From: Temnothorax longispinosus
Taxonomy: Eukaryota; Arthropoda; Insecta; Hymenoptera; Formicidae
Assembly: GCF_030848805.1 (NCBI RefSeq)
Contig: NC_092364.1
Span: forward strand, 21,123,447 to 21,187,446
DNA: 64,000 nt
Reading direction: 5' to 3'
The notes beneath the pieces were generated by a model. It did no database searches. It was not told where the DNA came from and saw only the letters and a list, made by a program, of their open reading frames with translations. Position numbers and translations under genes: made by a program. Positions 35,252-46,412 of the stretch are shown in pieces. Each line of letters opens with the position of its first letter. Position 1 is the first letter of the stretch.

Positions 35252-35305
35252 TCAACGGTAAAATTTTAGTACAAAGTATATATACGTGTGAAATATACAT
35301 TAGTG

Positions 35306-37947
35306 ATGTACGCACGAGTGAAACTATGTGGAGGAAGAGGAATAATAAAGAAATTACGTGCTCAATCGTGCTCAATTAATCAGTGTCACGTTGATAGTAC
35401 CGAGCCCAAGCCTTTCGAAAACATACCGGGACCAAGATCTTTGCCCGTTATTGGGACACTGTACAAGTACCTACCTTTCATCGGTAAGAAAATAATATGT
35501 ATTTCGATAATCCATTAAAAAGATTTATTACTATTGCAAATTTAATGTTTCTAAAATTTCCCATTGAACTAAGGATAGAGAGAACCGATTCTGTATTAAA
35601 ACTATTACTACATATTCCAAATAATACGTGCTCATCTCTCTCTTAAATGTCGATAAATTAATCTTACGGAATATATGTCAACGGTATAGGTGAGTACAAT
35701 TTTACGAAGCTACATATCAACGGCTTATTGAAAAAAAAGCAATATGGACCTCTGGTGCGTGAGGAAATAGTACCAGGCCAATCAGTAGTGTGGGTATTCC
35801 GACCGGAAGATATCGCGGAGATTTTCAAAGCTGAGGCGGGTCTGCATCCAAAGAGAAGATCGCACTTGGCTCTCCTCAAGTATCGAAAGGACAGGAGTAA
35901 CGTCTACAACACCGGGGGTCTCTTACCCACGTAAGAATCTTACAACGCATTACAATATATCATGATATTTGTACATAAGAATCGGCCGGAGAATCGCTTC
36001 GTGTCTCGGTAGAATGAAGATTAATATGGGGATTGGATATTTCAGAAACGGCACCGAGTGGTGGAGGCTGCGCCGTGAATTTCAAAAGGTTCTTAGCAAA
36101 CCCCGGAACGTCGTCGATTACCTTGAGGATACCGACGCAGTTGTTCAGGAGTTCGTGCAGCTCTGCTCTCGCGAGAAGCCCGATGATTTTCTACCTCTAT
36201 TCTCGCGTCTCTTTCTCGAATGTAATATTTTCACGTCTAGACAAATTATTCCATTCATTAACGCTACCGATTTTGACGAATATACATATATAACGTTGAT
36301 AAAAAGCATATGTTACATCATCGGCATACATTTTCAGTGACTTGTCTCGTGGCTTTCGATGTAAAAATGCGAAGTCTTTCGGAAGAAGAAAAACATCCGC
36401 ATTCTCGAAGTTCAAGGCTAATCGAGGCAGCGTTTACGACGAATAGCGTAATTTTGAAATTAGACAATGGCCCGATGATTTGGCGATTTTTCGAAACGCC
36501 GTTATACCGAAAATTGCGCAAAGCGCAGAATTACATGGAAGAGTAAGTGCGCAATTATAAATTATTTATTACCGCATATATAAAATATTAATTGTTGTGA
36601 CCTTAAATTGTTGGAAAAATATTTGATCATTTCGTAAATAATGCAAAATTACACATAAATTCTCTAAATTTTATTTTTTAATGATTTAAAAAAGTTTATA
36701 GATAAAAAAGCTATAAAAATAAATAATAAATTTATTTTAATTTATCATTACCTTTTTTAAAAAAATGATACTTTTTACGTCGTAAAAAATCTTTGCATCA
36801 TTTATAAAAGAATCATGCAATGAAATAGATTTCTGATGAAATCGTGCTCATTTACATAATTCTGTCATAATTTATAATTTTTTTGTTATTGAAATATCTC
36901 AGAGTAGCGCTACAAATGGTTACTCAGAAAAATCGAGATGTATTAATATGTCGGAAACAATCTCTTCTCAAGGAATATTTAAAAAATGAGGCTTTAGATA
37001 TTAAAGATATTGTGGGTATGGCGTGTGATATGTTGCTCGCTGGCGTGGATACCGTAGGTTTTCAAGTATTGACTATACGTTTTACACAAATTTTAATGAA
37101 CTTGCGATTAAATATAGTTATTACAAGCGACGAAATCGTGGCGAGAGGAAAATATAAATTTCATATTATTTTAGACGACATACAGTACGTCATTCGCCTT
37201 GTATCATCTTGCAAGGAATCCAGCTGTTCAAGAAAAGCTAAGATCGGAAGCTGCGGCTTTGTTACCGGATCCTATGTCCCCGATAACGACGGAGATCCTA
37301 AGAAATGCCACGTACGTGAAGGCCGCAATAAAAGAAACTTTCAGGCTAAATCCTATTTCCGTGGGAATAGGTCGTATCCTGCAAACTGATGTGGTGCTGA
37401 GCGGATATCGCGTTCCCAAAGGAGTAGTGTATTTGTGTTTATAAATAAATAATTTATATTTTGAAAGGTAGTGATGAAACAAATTCTTTAAGAGAAAATC
37501 TCATCGAAATGTTTCAGACTGTAGTCGTCACGCAAAATCAAGTGATTTGTCGACTTCCCGAATATTTCGACGAGCCAAATTCATTCAGACCGGAGAGATG
37601 GTTGCGCGATAGTAACGACAAAGAAAACAAGCTGAGAGAAAAGCCTGTCAACCCGTACACTGTACTTCCTTTTGGCCATGGCCCGCGATCGTGCATCGCA
37701 AGACGATTCGCGGAACAAAATTTGCAAGTTGTTTTACTGCGAGTGTGTGTCTTAAGAATTATTAATTTTTCTTAATAACATATTGCGCAATCACATACAT
37801 AATTGCAATGATGTTTCAATGAATTCTTTGCAGATCTGCAGAAATCTGCGGTTTACATGGTGTGGAGAGCCTCTTGATTCAGTTTCGTTTCTAATCAACA
37901 AACCTGACGCGCCTATTAAATTGAGGTTCGAAAATCTACATGCGTAA
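35306..37947 (+). CDS. CYP302A1: Mitochondrial cytochrome P450 CYP302A1-type, ecdysteroid 22-hydroxylase (disembodied), 512 aa
   Basis: Eight exons: 35306-35483, 35690-35930, 36046-36221, 36338-36542, 36903-37053, 37175-37423, 37518-37742 and 37834-37947, 1539 bases including TAA. The N-terminus is basic and lacks a membrane anchor, as expected for a mitochondrial targeting peptide, then the PGPRSLPVIG proline hinge (41-50). I-helix AGVDTTTYS (313-321), ExxR as ETFR (371-374), FRPERW (423-428), and the heme loop FGHGPRSCIA with Cys459. The assignment rests on the insect mitochondrial P450 pattern plus stretches I recognise from the disembodied family (NTGGLLPTNG, LKLDNGP, TPLYRKL). That Halloween enzyme adds the 22-hydroxyl in ecdysone synthesis, in mitochondria of the prothoracic gland or gonad. 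No broken motif or frameshift; introns are short (94-360 bases). Conventional GTAAG donors occur at several exons, and weaker ones (GTAGGT, GTAGTG, GTGTGT) end exons 5, 6 and 7. Confidence 0.94.
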
Positions 37948-38007
37948 AGAAAAGTCATTAAGATCGAACAGAAAACTTTTAACGAGGTTTGTATCGGAAA
38001 ACAACAG

Positions 38008-38013
38008 TTTATT
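38008..38013 (-). terminator. Candidate poly(A) signal of Rpt1
   Basis: AATAAA on the minus strand, 131 bases past the Rpt1 stop. It lies between the two convergent stops and only 61 bases beyond the P450 stop, so the two 3' UTRs probably overlap. Confidence 0.5.
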
Positions 38014-38143
38014 ATATATTCTACTTATGGGCAAAGTTGCTCCTTGACTTATTCAATAGATACAGCAATAGAAATAATTATAAGATTTATGTGTCGCGCT
38101 GATAATTTATCGAACACGAAAATTAAACGAATTGCGGATACTT

Positions 38144-39892
38144 CTAATTGTAAGTCATGTATTTTGGCGTTGCGGAGAACTTGGCGTACGATTTGATGAC
38201 CTTGTTAACCGCCTCGAGGAAATCCTTCTCCGTGGCAACCTTGCGCCGTGCACGAATCGCAAACATACCAGCCTCGGTACAGACCGATCGTATTTCAGCG
38301 CCTGTGCTATTAGGGCACAAACGAGCGAGCAACTCGAATCTGATGTCCCTCTCGACGCTCATCGAGCGCGCGTGAATCTTGAAGATGTGCGTGCGTCCCT
38401 CGAGATCCGGCAGTCCAAATTCTATCTTTCTATCCAGACGACCTGGTCGCATCAATGCAGGATCCAGGGTATCCGGCCTGTTCGTCGCCATTAGAACCTT
38501 TATGTTACCTCGTGGATCAAATCTGAAAAAATTAAGTTACGGTTAAGTCGTAAAATAATTAGACAGCAACTCTTTAGGAATAGACGAGCAACTTACCCGT
38601 CTAACTGATTTATTAACTCCAGCATAGTACGTTGAACTTCGTTATCACCGCCGGCACCGTCATCAAAACGGGCACCACCGATGGCGTCGATTTCGTCGAA
38701 GAAGATCAAACAAGCCTTTTTACTTCGCGCCATCTCGAACAGTTCTCTTACCATTCTAGCACCCTGCGAAAGAACAAAGTTGTACATGTTATCCATAAAC
38801 ATTGCTCTTTACTTTTATAATTGCTTCTTTACGCAGCATTTGACATACCTCACCAACATATTTCTGGACTAATTCTGAACCAATGACACGAATGAAACAG
38901 GCATCTGTCCTATTGGCCACTGCTCTAGCGCATAAAGTCTTTCCTGTACCTGGAGGCCCAAATAACAAAACGCCTTTCGGTGGTTCAATACCCAAGTTGA
39001 CAAACTTCTCCGGCTGTAATAAATCTCTTGGTTACATTTTCTCTACACTTTGTTAACAAATCGCAATAATAGTAAACGATTATAAACCAACATGTAACAG
39101 CGGCGTTTCAACGACTTCTCTCAATTTCTCGATTTGCTCCTTGCAGCCACCAACGTCGCTATAGGTAACATCAGGCTTCTCTTCCACTTGCATCATCGTT
39201 ACGGTAGGATCGATTTTGGATGGCAGTGGAATATGAATTTGATACTTGTTGCGATCCACTCCTACCCTCATGCCTTCCTCTATGTCCGTTGGCGCTACAG
39301 AATCTGCCAAGTCAACTACAAACTTCGCGAACTGCTTCACATTTATTATATACTTCGGATCGTCGGAATCCGCATTTATGATTTTGGTACAGCGTGCCAC
39401 TTGCAGGGGTTGCTCATTTTGCAGAGTTTGCTTGTCAGCCGCCAAATCCCAAAGTGCCGGTGGTGCCAGGCCAGTATCAGACTCTTTGATCCCCGTTGAC
39501 TCGTTCACACGCTTGATAATCATTTGGATATCCTCTTCAACATATTTAATAGACTTCGTGTATTGCCCTTGGCCCTAATAAGGACAAAAATTTACAGGAA
39601 TTCAAGACATGACGTTCATATGACAAATGGACATTTATCTCTATATCTTGATTTCAAAAATTTCTCCTCTAACAACATATCTAATGGTGATTAACATACG
39701 TAAGTCTTCAACAAAGCGATATCGTCTTCATCCAGTGCTGAAAATCGAGAAGACGAGCTTTTAGCAAATAAGAATCATGATAAAGTGAACAATAAAGAAA
39801 GTCGCGAAATGGAACTCACATTTTATCTCCTTTTCTTCCTTCTCCTCCTCGTTCTTCACCTTCCGCATATCTTCTCCTAAATGATCCGGCAT
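38144..39892 (-). CDS. Rpt1: 26S proteasome regulatory subunit 7, AAA-ATPase Rpt1/PSMC2 (434 aa)
   Basis: Six exons: 39892-39820, 39737-39700, 39574-39092, 39013-38849, 38763-38597 and 38522-38144 (TAG), 1305 bases. The product unfolds and feeds ubiquitinated substrates into the 20S core as one of six ATPases of the 19S base. Start MPDHLGEDMRKVKNEEEKEE, then LDEDDIALLKTYG, as in animal PSMC2; the total length is also near the usual 433. Walker A GPPGTGKT (217-224), Walker B LIFFDEID (272-279), arginine-finger region RPGRLDR (334-340), and the OB-type N-domain between about 70 and 160. The fourth visible junction (39092) uses a weak GTTGGT donor but keeps phase and matches the family. It runs tail to tail with the P450 gene, 196 bases apart. 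Housekeeping gene; the upstream region has no evident TATA box. Confidence 0.97.
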
Positions 39893-40499
39893 TTTTCGCT
39901 TTTGTTAAATCGTCCTGTTTACCGCAAACCACACTTTTAACGTTCGTTATTCGTTAACAGTCCGGATTTTGTCGCACTTTTTTGGGGTTATGTTCTAATT
40001 ACAAGATTACAAGCGAAATCGGGGAGAACCTCCAAGCGACATCTGCAACCGAGTGCAACGAACGATCAAACTCTTTTCATCCTTGTAATGAGCAAATGGT
40101 AAATCTGAACTTACCGATAAGAAGTCAGTGATTGATAATTACCTCTGCGTTTCAGAGATGGCGCTTAAAGAAACTCCGAGAATGGAAAAAAGAAAGAAGA
40201 AAAGAGGAGAAAGCCATTTTCTTATGTGGTCAATGTGTCGCTTCAGTGAAGATTTTTTCTAATTTGTGCGTGTTAAATAATATTGTTACGTAAAATATAC
40301 AGCTGCTCGAGTGATATTGTTGCGTGAAGGAACGTTAAACCTGCCGCAGCGTACGTGACCACTACGTGACTCCGAGACCGACCGATGCGGCCGAGGTACG
40401 TCCTGTTTTGTTTTGTGTTTGTGACTTCCCGGGAAAAAAATTTTCATGTAATAATTGTATATAAAATATGTCCATGTATGTTTTCTTTCTCTTATACAG

Positions 40500-40626
40500 G
40501 GTGCGATCCACCAGACGCTTTAAACGCTTCAGAGTATCATTTTGTCCTTGTTTAACATTTGATAAACAAGGATGAAATGTTTCCATTGTTTCCAAGAGCG
40601 TTTTGGAGCACCAAGTGGATCGCACC
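40500..40626. mobile_element. Palindromic MITE-like element upstream of Rpt1
   Basis: A 127-base imperfect palindrome with ends GGTGCGATCCAC and GTGGATCGCACC. Inner arms also pair: CCTTGTTTAACA with TGATAAACAAGG, and AAACGCTT with AAGAGCGTTT. It lies about 610 bases upstream of the Rpt1 start codon. No ORF. The superfamily is not determined; flanking TATA-like words do not give a clean target duplication. Confidence 0.7.
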
Positions 40627-40949
40627 TATAATCTTTGTTCGTAGAGATAAGAACCATAAGAAAAATTTAAAAAATATATAACTATAAAGGAAAATGTTTA
40701 CATTGGTTTTTTTTATAAAAAAGTGAAATTCAAGGAAATGAGAAAATATTGTCTATTCTATATGTAATTATATATGTATATAAAATATGATTATATATAG
40801 AACATTGTATAATCAGTTATTTAGTCATTCAAGTTGTCGCGTCTCCGTTTGTTTCTTTTATAATAATAAATAAATAAATAAATATATGTGTATATAATAT
40901 TTTTTAACTTAATTAAAATTTTACAGTGTAGCGATTAGAAAAGATGTGC

Positions 40950-41015
40950 ACTAGAGTCCCTCTAATCAGATTCTGGCCAACTTGTAGTTCTTGCAAAATT
41001 CTGCGAAAGTATGAC
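40950..41015 (-). repeat. Dispersed repeat, copy B
   Basis: The reverse strand carries CAGAATTTTGC, AGTTGGCCAGAA, CTGATTAGAGG and ACTCTAGTG in the same order as copy A at 27449-27512. Similarity seems to extend a few dozen bases beyond the CAGAATTT end. The family is unknown. Confidence 0.55.
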
Positions 41016-43540
41016 AGAGATTATATATAAGAGAAACATATCTTATAATTATATATATACAATTTTTTCCCGGGTTGCCTCAAAATAATTAAATTTTTCG
41101 TGTTTAATTTACTATTCTCTGCGTATCACGCACATGTTTGTTTAATTTATTATTAATTAGCGTTATTATAAGTTTAAAAAAGGGGAAAAAGAGGTAAAGA
41201 TTTGAAAATAAATAACAGCACACATGCGTTGGATTAAGTCGATATTTATTGCTGTCGGATTAAAATTGAAAAATTGAAATTAGAAGCGTCAGTTGTTGAC
41301 GGATTGCACACTCCGTCACGTTTATAAAATCGAAATGCTTCTCGCTCTTGCATGCTTGTTCAATTTCTCTCCCCCTCCTCTCTCTCTCTCTCTCTAATCT
41401 TTGCGTCTCGCGCGATAATCGGTCCGATCGAACCTTTCAAAGGAAGTGCAGAACCGCCCAAGTCACGCCGCATGCGCCGGGCGGACAGTCCTTGACCGGG
41501 ATGATGCGTGGAAGAATGCGAAGTAACGAAAGAGAGGCCGAGATGTGCGTACAATAATACTTTCACCTGCACTCGTCCCACCCTGTTTTGCTCGTTATGA
41601 TTCATTTGAGGTGCATTTGTGCACACCTCAACCACGATGCGCAATATTTCTTCTTTTTTCTTCCCTTTTTCTTTTTCGTATATTTTTTATTTTACTGAGA
41701 AAAAAATTTCTTCATCGATACTTGGAAAGTTAAATAATATAATTTACGATCTTATAGTCTCTAAGAAGTAGAACTCGAACGGTAAGAGACAGATAGAAAT
41801 TCAAGATAAAAGAGTTTCTCGATGGTGAAGCAATAATACTTGATGGAAGAAATATGAATCTTCTCTGCTTTTAATTTCTGTGGATTCACCGATGACGAAT
41901 CCATATGTTCGCTACATCATAAACGCACCTTCGCACAAGCGCTCGCTGCAGGCGTGGTGCACGCGAACTTCAACCGTATGCGCTCTCTCATCCTCTCGTG
42001 TTGCATATTAGAGAGGTCAGGGTACCTGTAGCCTCGTTATTGCAAACCTTTTACGTCGCGATTTGTTTTCGACCTGTCCGGCTTCCGACAAAATTTTTCA
42101 TCTAGGCGTGAAAAATCAATTAATGCACGTCGGAATCTTTTCGCGAAAACAATTGACGAAACTTATGGATTCCATTAAATTGCATTTTTCCTTTAAATCG
42201 GTTATAAATCAATTAAAATCCATTTTTCATAAAATATCAAATGTATAAATAAACAATAATTTAATGCAATATGTACGTATAAATACATTTGTTGTATATA
42301 TAATATAATAAAATTATATATTACATTATTTTCTGTAAACCATATTAATTGTCGCGTCACAAGTTTGAATCTAAAAAATGAGAAGAATATTAAAGTCTCA
42401 CGAGAAAACGAGTATGAAGATTGTATGCGCGGCGTGAAAGGTTCAAATGTTTCAGCTGATTTCGCTGTGGATTTTTAAACCGCCGTTGGCGAAGTTGAAC
42501 TTCACATACCGCCTTCACTCGCGATCATAAAGGTAATAGCGAAAATTTACGCTCCGCGTGCACCATTCCGACTGAGATAAAAGTTAATAATTTTATCGTT
42601 AATGATTTTACGAGGGTTTGCCACCCATCACAGCGTTTAATTGCATTTAATTACGATAAGCGTGTTATCGCGATCTCGCAGAGGAGCAATCGAGATATAA
42701 TGACCTTTAACGAAATATTTTCGCGTTCATTGATAACATACGATCGTGCGTTTCTTTCTCGCGCAACGCTATAAAGTATTATAAATACACAAAGCGGTAG
42801 CACCTCCTTGAAAAGTATAATCGCACGTTACAACTAATTACGGTTATTAGATCCCAAGTTTTGCGGCAAATTATAGACAAGTAAGTGCTCGTACCTCGCA
42901 CGAGATGATGCAACGGCGCTATACACAGCGGCGTTACATATGCCTGTAAAACTGGCATGTAACATTTTCTCGCCGTCGATGTAAGTATGTCACTGTGTCA
43001 GGTCAGGCGGACGAAAAGCGATTTCGAAGCTGTCGCTTCTTTAAACTGGATCGCGTCCCAAATGAATTCTGAATCGCCCGCGCGACTCCGCTCTGTTGTC
43101 CCGAACGAAAATTTGCGTAATATGTCATCACCAGCCAACGTGGGTGGAGATTGACATTAAAGCGTTCCTTCCTTTGCTGGAACCACAATCTCATTATTAT
43201 TCCACGTCATCCGCCATTTTTCGTGGGAACGCGGTACGACGAACGGATGGGTGCATGCAACTCGCCATAAAAATCTCCCCAGAATGCGAAACATTCGCGC
43301 GGCGCATGACTCTTCCCACGAAGAATCTTTAAATAACAATTGAGTACACGATCCAGCGAATAACTTCTTTCGGATTGCGCACGTAAAGCCGTCATAAAGT
43401 TACATTTAAGGAAAATGAAGAGACGTACATACAATTGAGAGACGATGAATCGACATTCTTTTCAATGCCAAGACGAACGCAACGAGCAGGAAGGGCGGAG
43501 AAATAAATTCGAGGGCAAATAGAAACAATATGTATATTGA

Positions 43541-43546
43541 TTTATT
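43541..43546 (-). terminator. Candidate poly(A) signal of the 43.8 kb cuticle gene
   Basis: AATAAA on the minus strand, about 220 bases past the stop codon at 43764. Confidence 0.5.
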
Positions 43547-43763
43547 GCGTAACGGCAGTTATATTTCTTATATAGGGATCGATACTGTTTTGTTATTCAC
43601 CATACTGTGTCCTATGTACACGTATCACTTCGCATTAGAGGCTGGGGAGGGAAAAAAATGACTCAAAGCCGTCACATGTATCGATATCTAGCCGAGCCTC
43701 CCTCCAACGAGTTCGTTGGACCGTGCTGGTCGTGGAGGATTTTGCGGATCTCATACGGTGAAA

Positions 43764-46314
43764 CTAGAATCTTCGGAATGGATTGGGATTGTACGTCTGT
43801 CCGCCGAATCTCTGCTGGAAGGGTTGTCGGTCGTACTTCTCGTCATCGGGCCCAGGCGGATTTGCCGCGAGCGCTCTTCTGATAGCTTCCGGGATGGGGG
43901 GCGGTGTGGGAAGGTGGGCACCCTCAGCGTGAAAACCGTTCTCATCGGCCGTATACTGAATGGTGATCGGGGTTCCGTCGGGCGCTTGGTAAGAATAGCT
44001 GCCCTGGACCACCTATATGAATCGATTAAGAGATAGATGCGATAATTAGAATTTGAAAAAAATGTCTTTATGTTTCGATCGATTATAATTGTAAAGTTGC
44101 AATTTTGGTCGGAGTTTTCTACGAACTTGAGAAAATTAAACAGTTTCTCAAGTTTTTAAGAAGTTGAATCCGACCGCTGTGCATCAGTGAAACAATTCTT
44201 TAATTAAAGACTAAAAAATGGAAAAAATGAAAATTTTTGCTAGTAGAAAAAATGTAGCAGAAAAATTATTATAATAAATAGTGAAAATAATAATAGCAAA
44301 GCTGATTAACTACTGAAGAAGAAAGGAAGTGAAGTTTGATTGAAATTATAGTGTGGAGAAATGAGATTTGCATATTACATAATACACATACGTAATTAAT
44401 TTCTATTAAATGATGTAATACTCATCACATCGGGTGATATACAAATTAAGGAATTTAACGGAAATTCCTAATAAATTTATCCTAAAAAAATAAGTTTTCT
44501 ATATATTGTAAATTTTCATATAAATATAAATTTTTAATAAGTTTCTTTTTACTTAAGTGTCTCAACGATATTAATTCTTTACACGACATTAGTAACCCTA
44601 AAATATTATTAATGCATAACAGTATGTAATAAATGTGTTCAGAACTTAATGATTATACAGAGTAGTAACAAATTATAAAAAATTTATAAAATTTTAATTA
44701 AATCTTTAGTTTAATTTTTGATAAACTTAACTTCGTAAAAGTAAAGAATCAAGTTTCTCTCTCTCTCTCTCTTTCTTCTCGTACATGGCTTTACAATTAA
44801 ATCTTTCGAAACTAAATTAGATGTGTTATAGACACAATACGGATTACACAAAACAACAATATGGAATAATTGTTTTACCTCCGTTTGACCCTGAGGCCCA
44901 GCTTGAGGGTATCCCCTTTCAGAGACTGAAATTCCGTTCTCGGTTTCATAGCCGAAGGTGTAAGATCCGTCCGGTGATGTATCCTTGTGCTGGCTTCGAA
45001 TGCCTATGAACGGCTTTGCGGCAGACCTACGGTAAAAAGTCGAAACCGTATCATTTCGCGTAGCCTTGAATTCTAAACGGTTTCATTTATAACGCAAAAG
45101 TTGTGTGCGTGCGTGGTTGAGTCTTGCGTCTCCGTTTATATTTATTCCAATGCTAAACAGCAATTAGCTCAGAAAACGGAAGCAGTAGCAAAGAAACAAT
45201 ATTAAAGATCAGTTTTACTTAATTATAATTTGTAACGATACTTTTTTTTAAGAAATATACATCTGTAAAATTTACCATTTATGCAGTTATTGATTTCAGA
45301 TTTATTAATCCTTTTTTACGATTAACGAGACGTATATATTTCATTATAACTTAGTCTTAAAAGTAATTTTATATATGAATATAATTCTTGACATATATTA
45401 ATTTCCTGTAATTTCGTAGCAAAAATTTATGTGTGTGTATGATAACTGATAACAGTATATTTTAAACAATCGATTTTCGGATAAGACTATCGTAAAGAGA
45501 TAAAGCTTTAGCGGCTTATCGTATACAAATTTCATACGTGTATTGCGGTTGCGTGTATTGCGGTTGCGGCTGCGGCTGCGGCTGCGGCTGATAGGGCCTC
45601 GGCGTTGGTCTATATGCATTTTGGCTGGGAAAGCCGCGGTACGATCCAAATTGTCCGAAGACGCAGCCGAAGATGGCAAAAGCCAAGATCTGTAATCATA
45701 CTATTTTTATCCGAACCAACACACAAAAATAATTGAAAATATATAGATATTTTTATATTTATTTATAAAATAACATTTATTTTATAAATATAAAAATATA
45801 TTTTTCATACATTAATACGTTTGTAAAGCTAAAGATTGAAGTGTTCCTAAGGACTTGATGTGATTCTAATTTTCGAACGTTATATAATTACAAAATCTCG
45901 CGCATTCGCGATATATTTTTCTCGTATCGTTATTTGAGATTTAGAAGCATCACATTTCCCAACATTTGTCCAAGTCAGAAACTCATCATTTAGGAGGTTT
46001 ATCAATTGAAATGCTTGTTCCATCGCGTAATTTCACGTAAAATTACCACCAACTGCGGAATGTTTCGCTACCGAAGTACGATTCTTGCGCAACGCAATCA
46101 GAATCGCGATTTAGCAAAGAAAAGACATTCTTTTCGTTCACTAATACGTTCACCGATTATCGCGCGTCCACCAATAAATATAAAAAAAATAAGGAAGTTA
46201 AAAGAAGAAAAAGAACACAAAAAGCGAACGTGATCGCGGAAGAAGAACGAACGAACGATATCCAGAAGATCGTCGGCGATTTCGACGAGTTAGATCACTC
46301 ACTAGATACTGCAT
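43764..46314 (-). CDS. RR-1 cuticle protein (186 aa)
   Basis: Four exons: 46314-46303, 45689-45538, 45026-44879 and 44012-43764 (TAG), 561 bases. The first coding exon is only ATG CAG TAT CTA before a GTGAGTG donor, so the signal peptide MQYLILAFAIFGCVFG is split; likely cleavage is before Gln17. A Pro-Gln repeat follows (YQPQPQPQPQPQYTQPQYT, about 36-55). The Rebers-Riddiford domain runs from about 73 to 143: DGSYTFGYETENG, then QGSYSYQAPDG, YTADENGFHAEGAHLPTPPP. The YTADENGF core without an RR-2 type extension makes it RR-1, a class typical of flexible or soft cuticle. RR domains bind chitin; the protein is expected to be secreted by epidermal cells into procuticle. The C-terminus is acidic/Arg-rich (PDDEKYDRQPFQQRFGG). 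It shares its architecture with the gene at 57156-61871. Confidence 0.95.
44107..44175. repeat. Imperfect hairpin in the last intron of the cuticle gene
   Basis: Outer arms GGTCGGA and TCCGACC, inner arms AACTTGAGAAA and TTTCTCAAGTT, in 69 bases. It could be a very short hairpin element or a structured intron segment. Confidence 0.6.
44755..44776. repeat. CT microsatellite
   Basis: A run of CT units within the last intron of the 43.8-46.3 kb cuticle gene. Confidence 0.9.
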
Positions 46315-46406
46315 GACGACGACGACGATTGTCGGCGGTTCGTGTACGGCTTTGTCGATTTGAACGAGATCGAATCTGTGATCCCGTGCCGCGAGCACCA
46401 CCGTCA

Positions 46407-46412
46407 TTTATA
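46407..46412 (-). promoter_or_regulatory. Candidate TATA box of the 43.8-46.3 kb cuticle gene
   Basis: TATAAA on the minus strand (in CATATAAATG), about 95 bases upstream of the ATG at 46314. It stands out in a CpG-rich stretch. A start site about 30 bases downstream would give a 5' UTR of some 65 bases. Confidence 0.6.

Larger units (their letters stand above)
32218..35305. other. Divergent spacer between the second SDR gene and the P450 gene
   Basis: This about 3.1 kb stretch lies between the starts of divergently transcribed genes and should hold both promoters. It contains a tandem duplication (32231-32367), a GA-rich tract near 32455-32510, a zone of degenerate CAGCA/TGCTG words (32620-33030), a GA/GT compound microsatellite, and a half copy of the GACGTC hairpin. 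No gene seen. Confidence 0.6.
39893..43763. other. Intergenic between Rpt1 and the RR-1 cuticle gene
   Basis: Holds the Rpt1 promoter (39.9-40.3 kb) and the 3' UTR of the cuticle gene. Includes a hairpin element (40500-40626), a dispersed repeat copy (40950-41015), and a CT microsatellite (41379-41396). ORFs here are short and unrecognisable. Confidence 0.6.

Noticed and set aside
35288..35305. Upstream in-frame start for the P450
   Set aside because: The earlier start codon is GTG; the first ATG in frame at 35306 is the natural eukaryotic start.
37054..37174. Open frame reading through the I-helix region of the P450
   Set aside because: It is a short intron that happens to be open. Splicing ACC|GTAGGT to TTTAG|ACG restores AGVDTTTYS; the read-through does not.
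45541..45592. GCGGTTGCGGCT-type repeat as a microsatellite
   Set aside because: It is coding: it encodes the Pro-Gln repeat of the cuticle protein.
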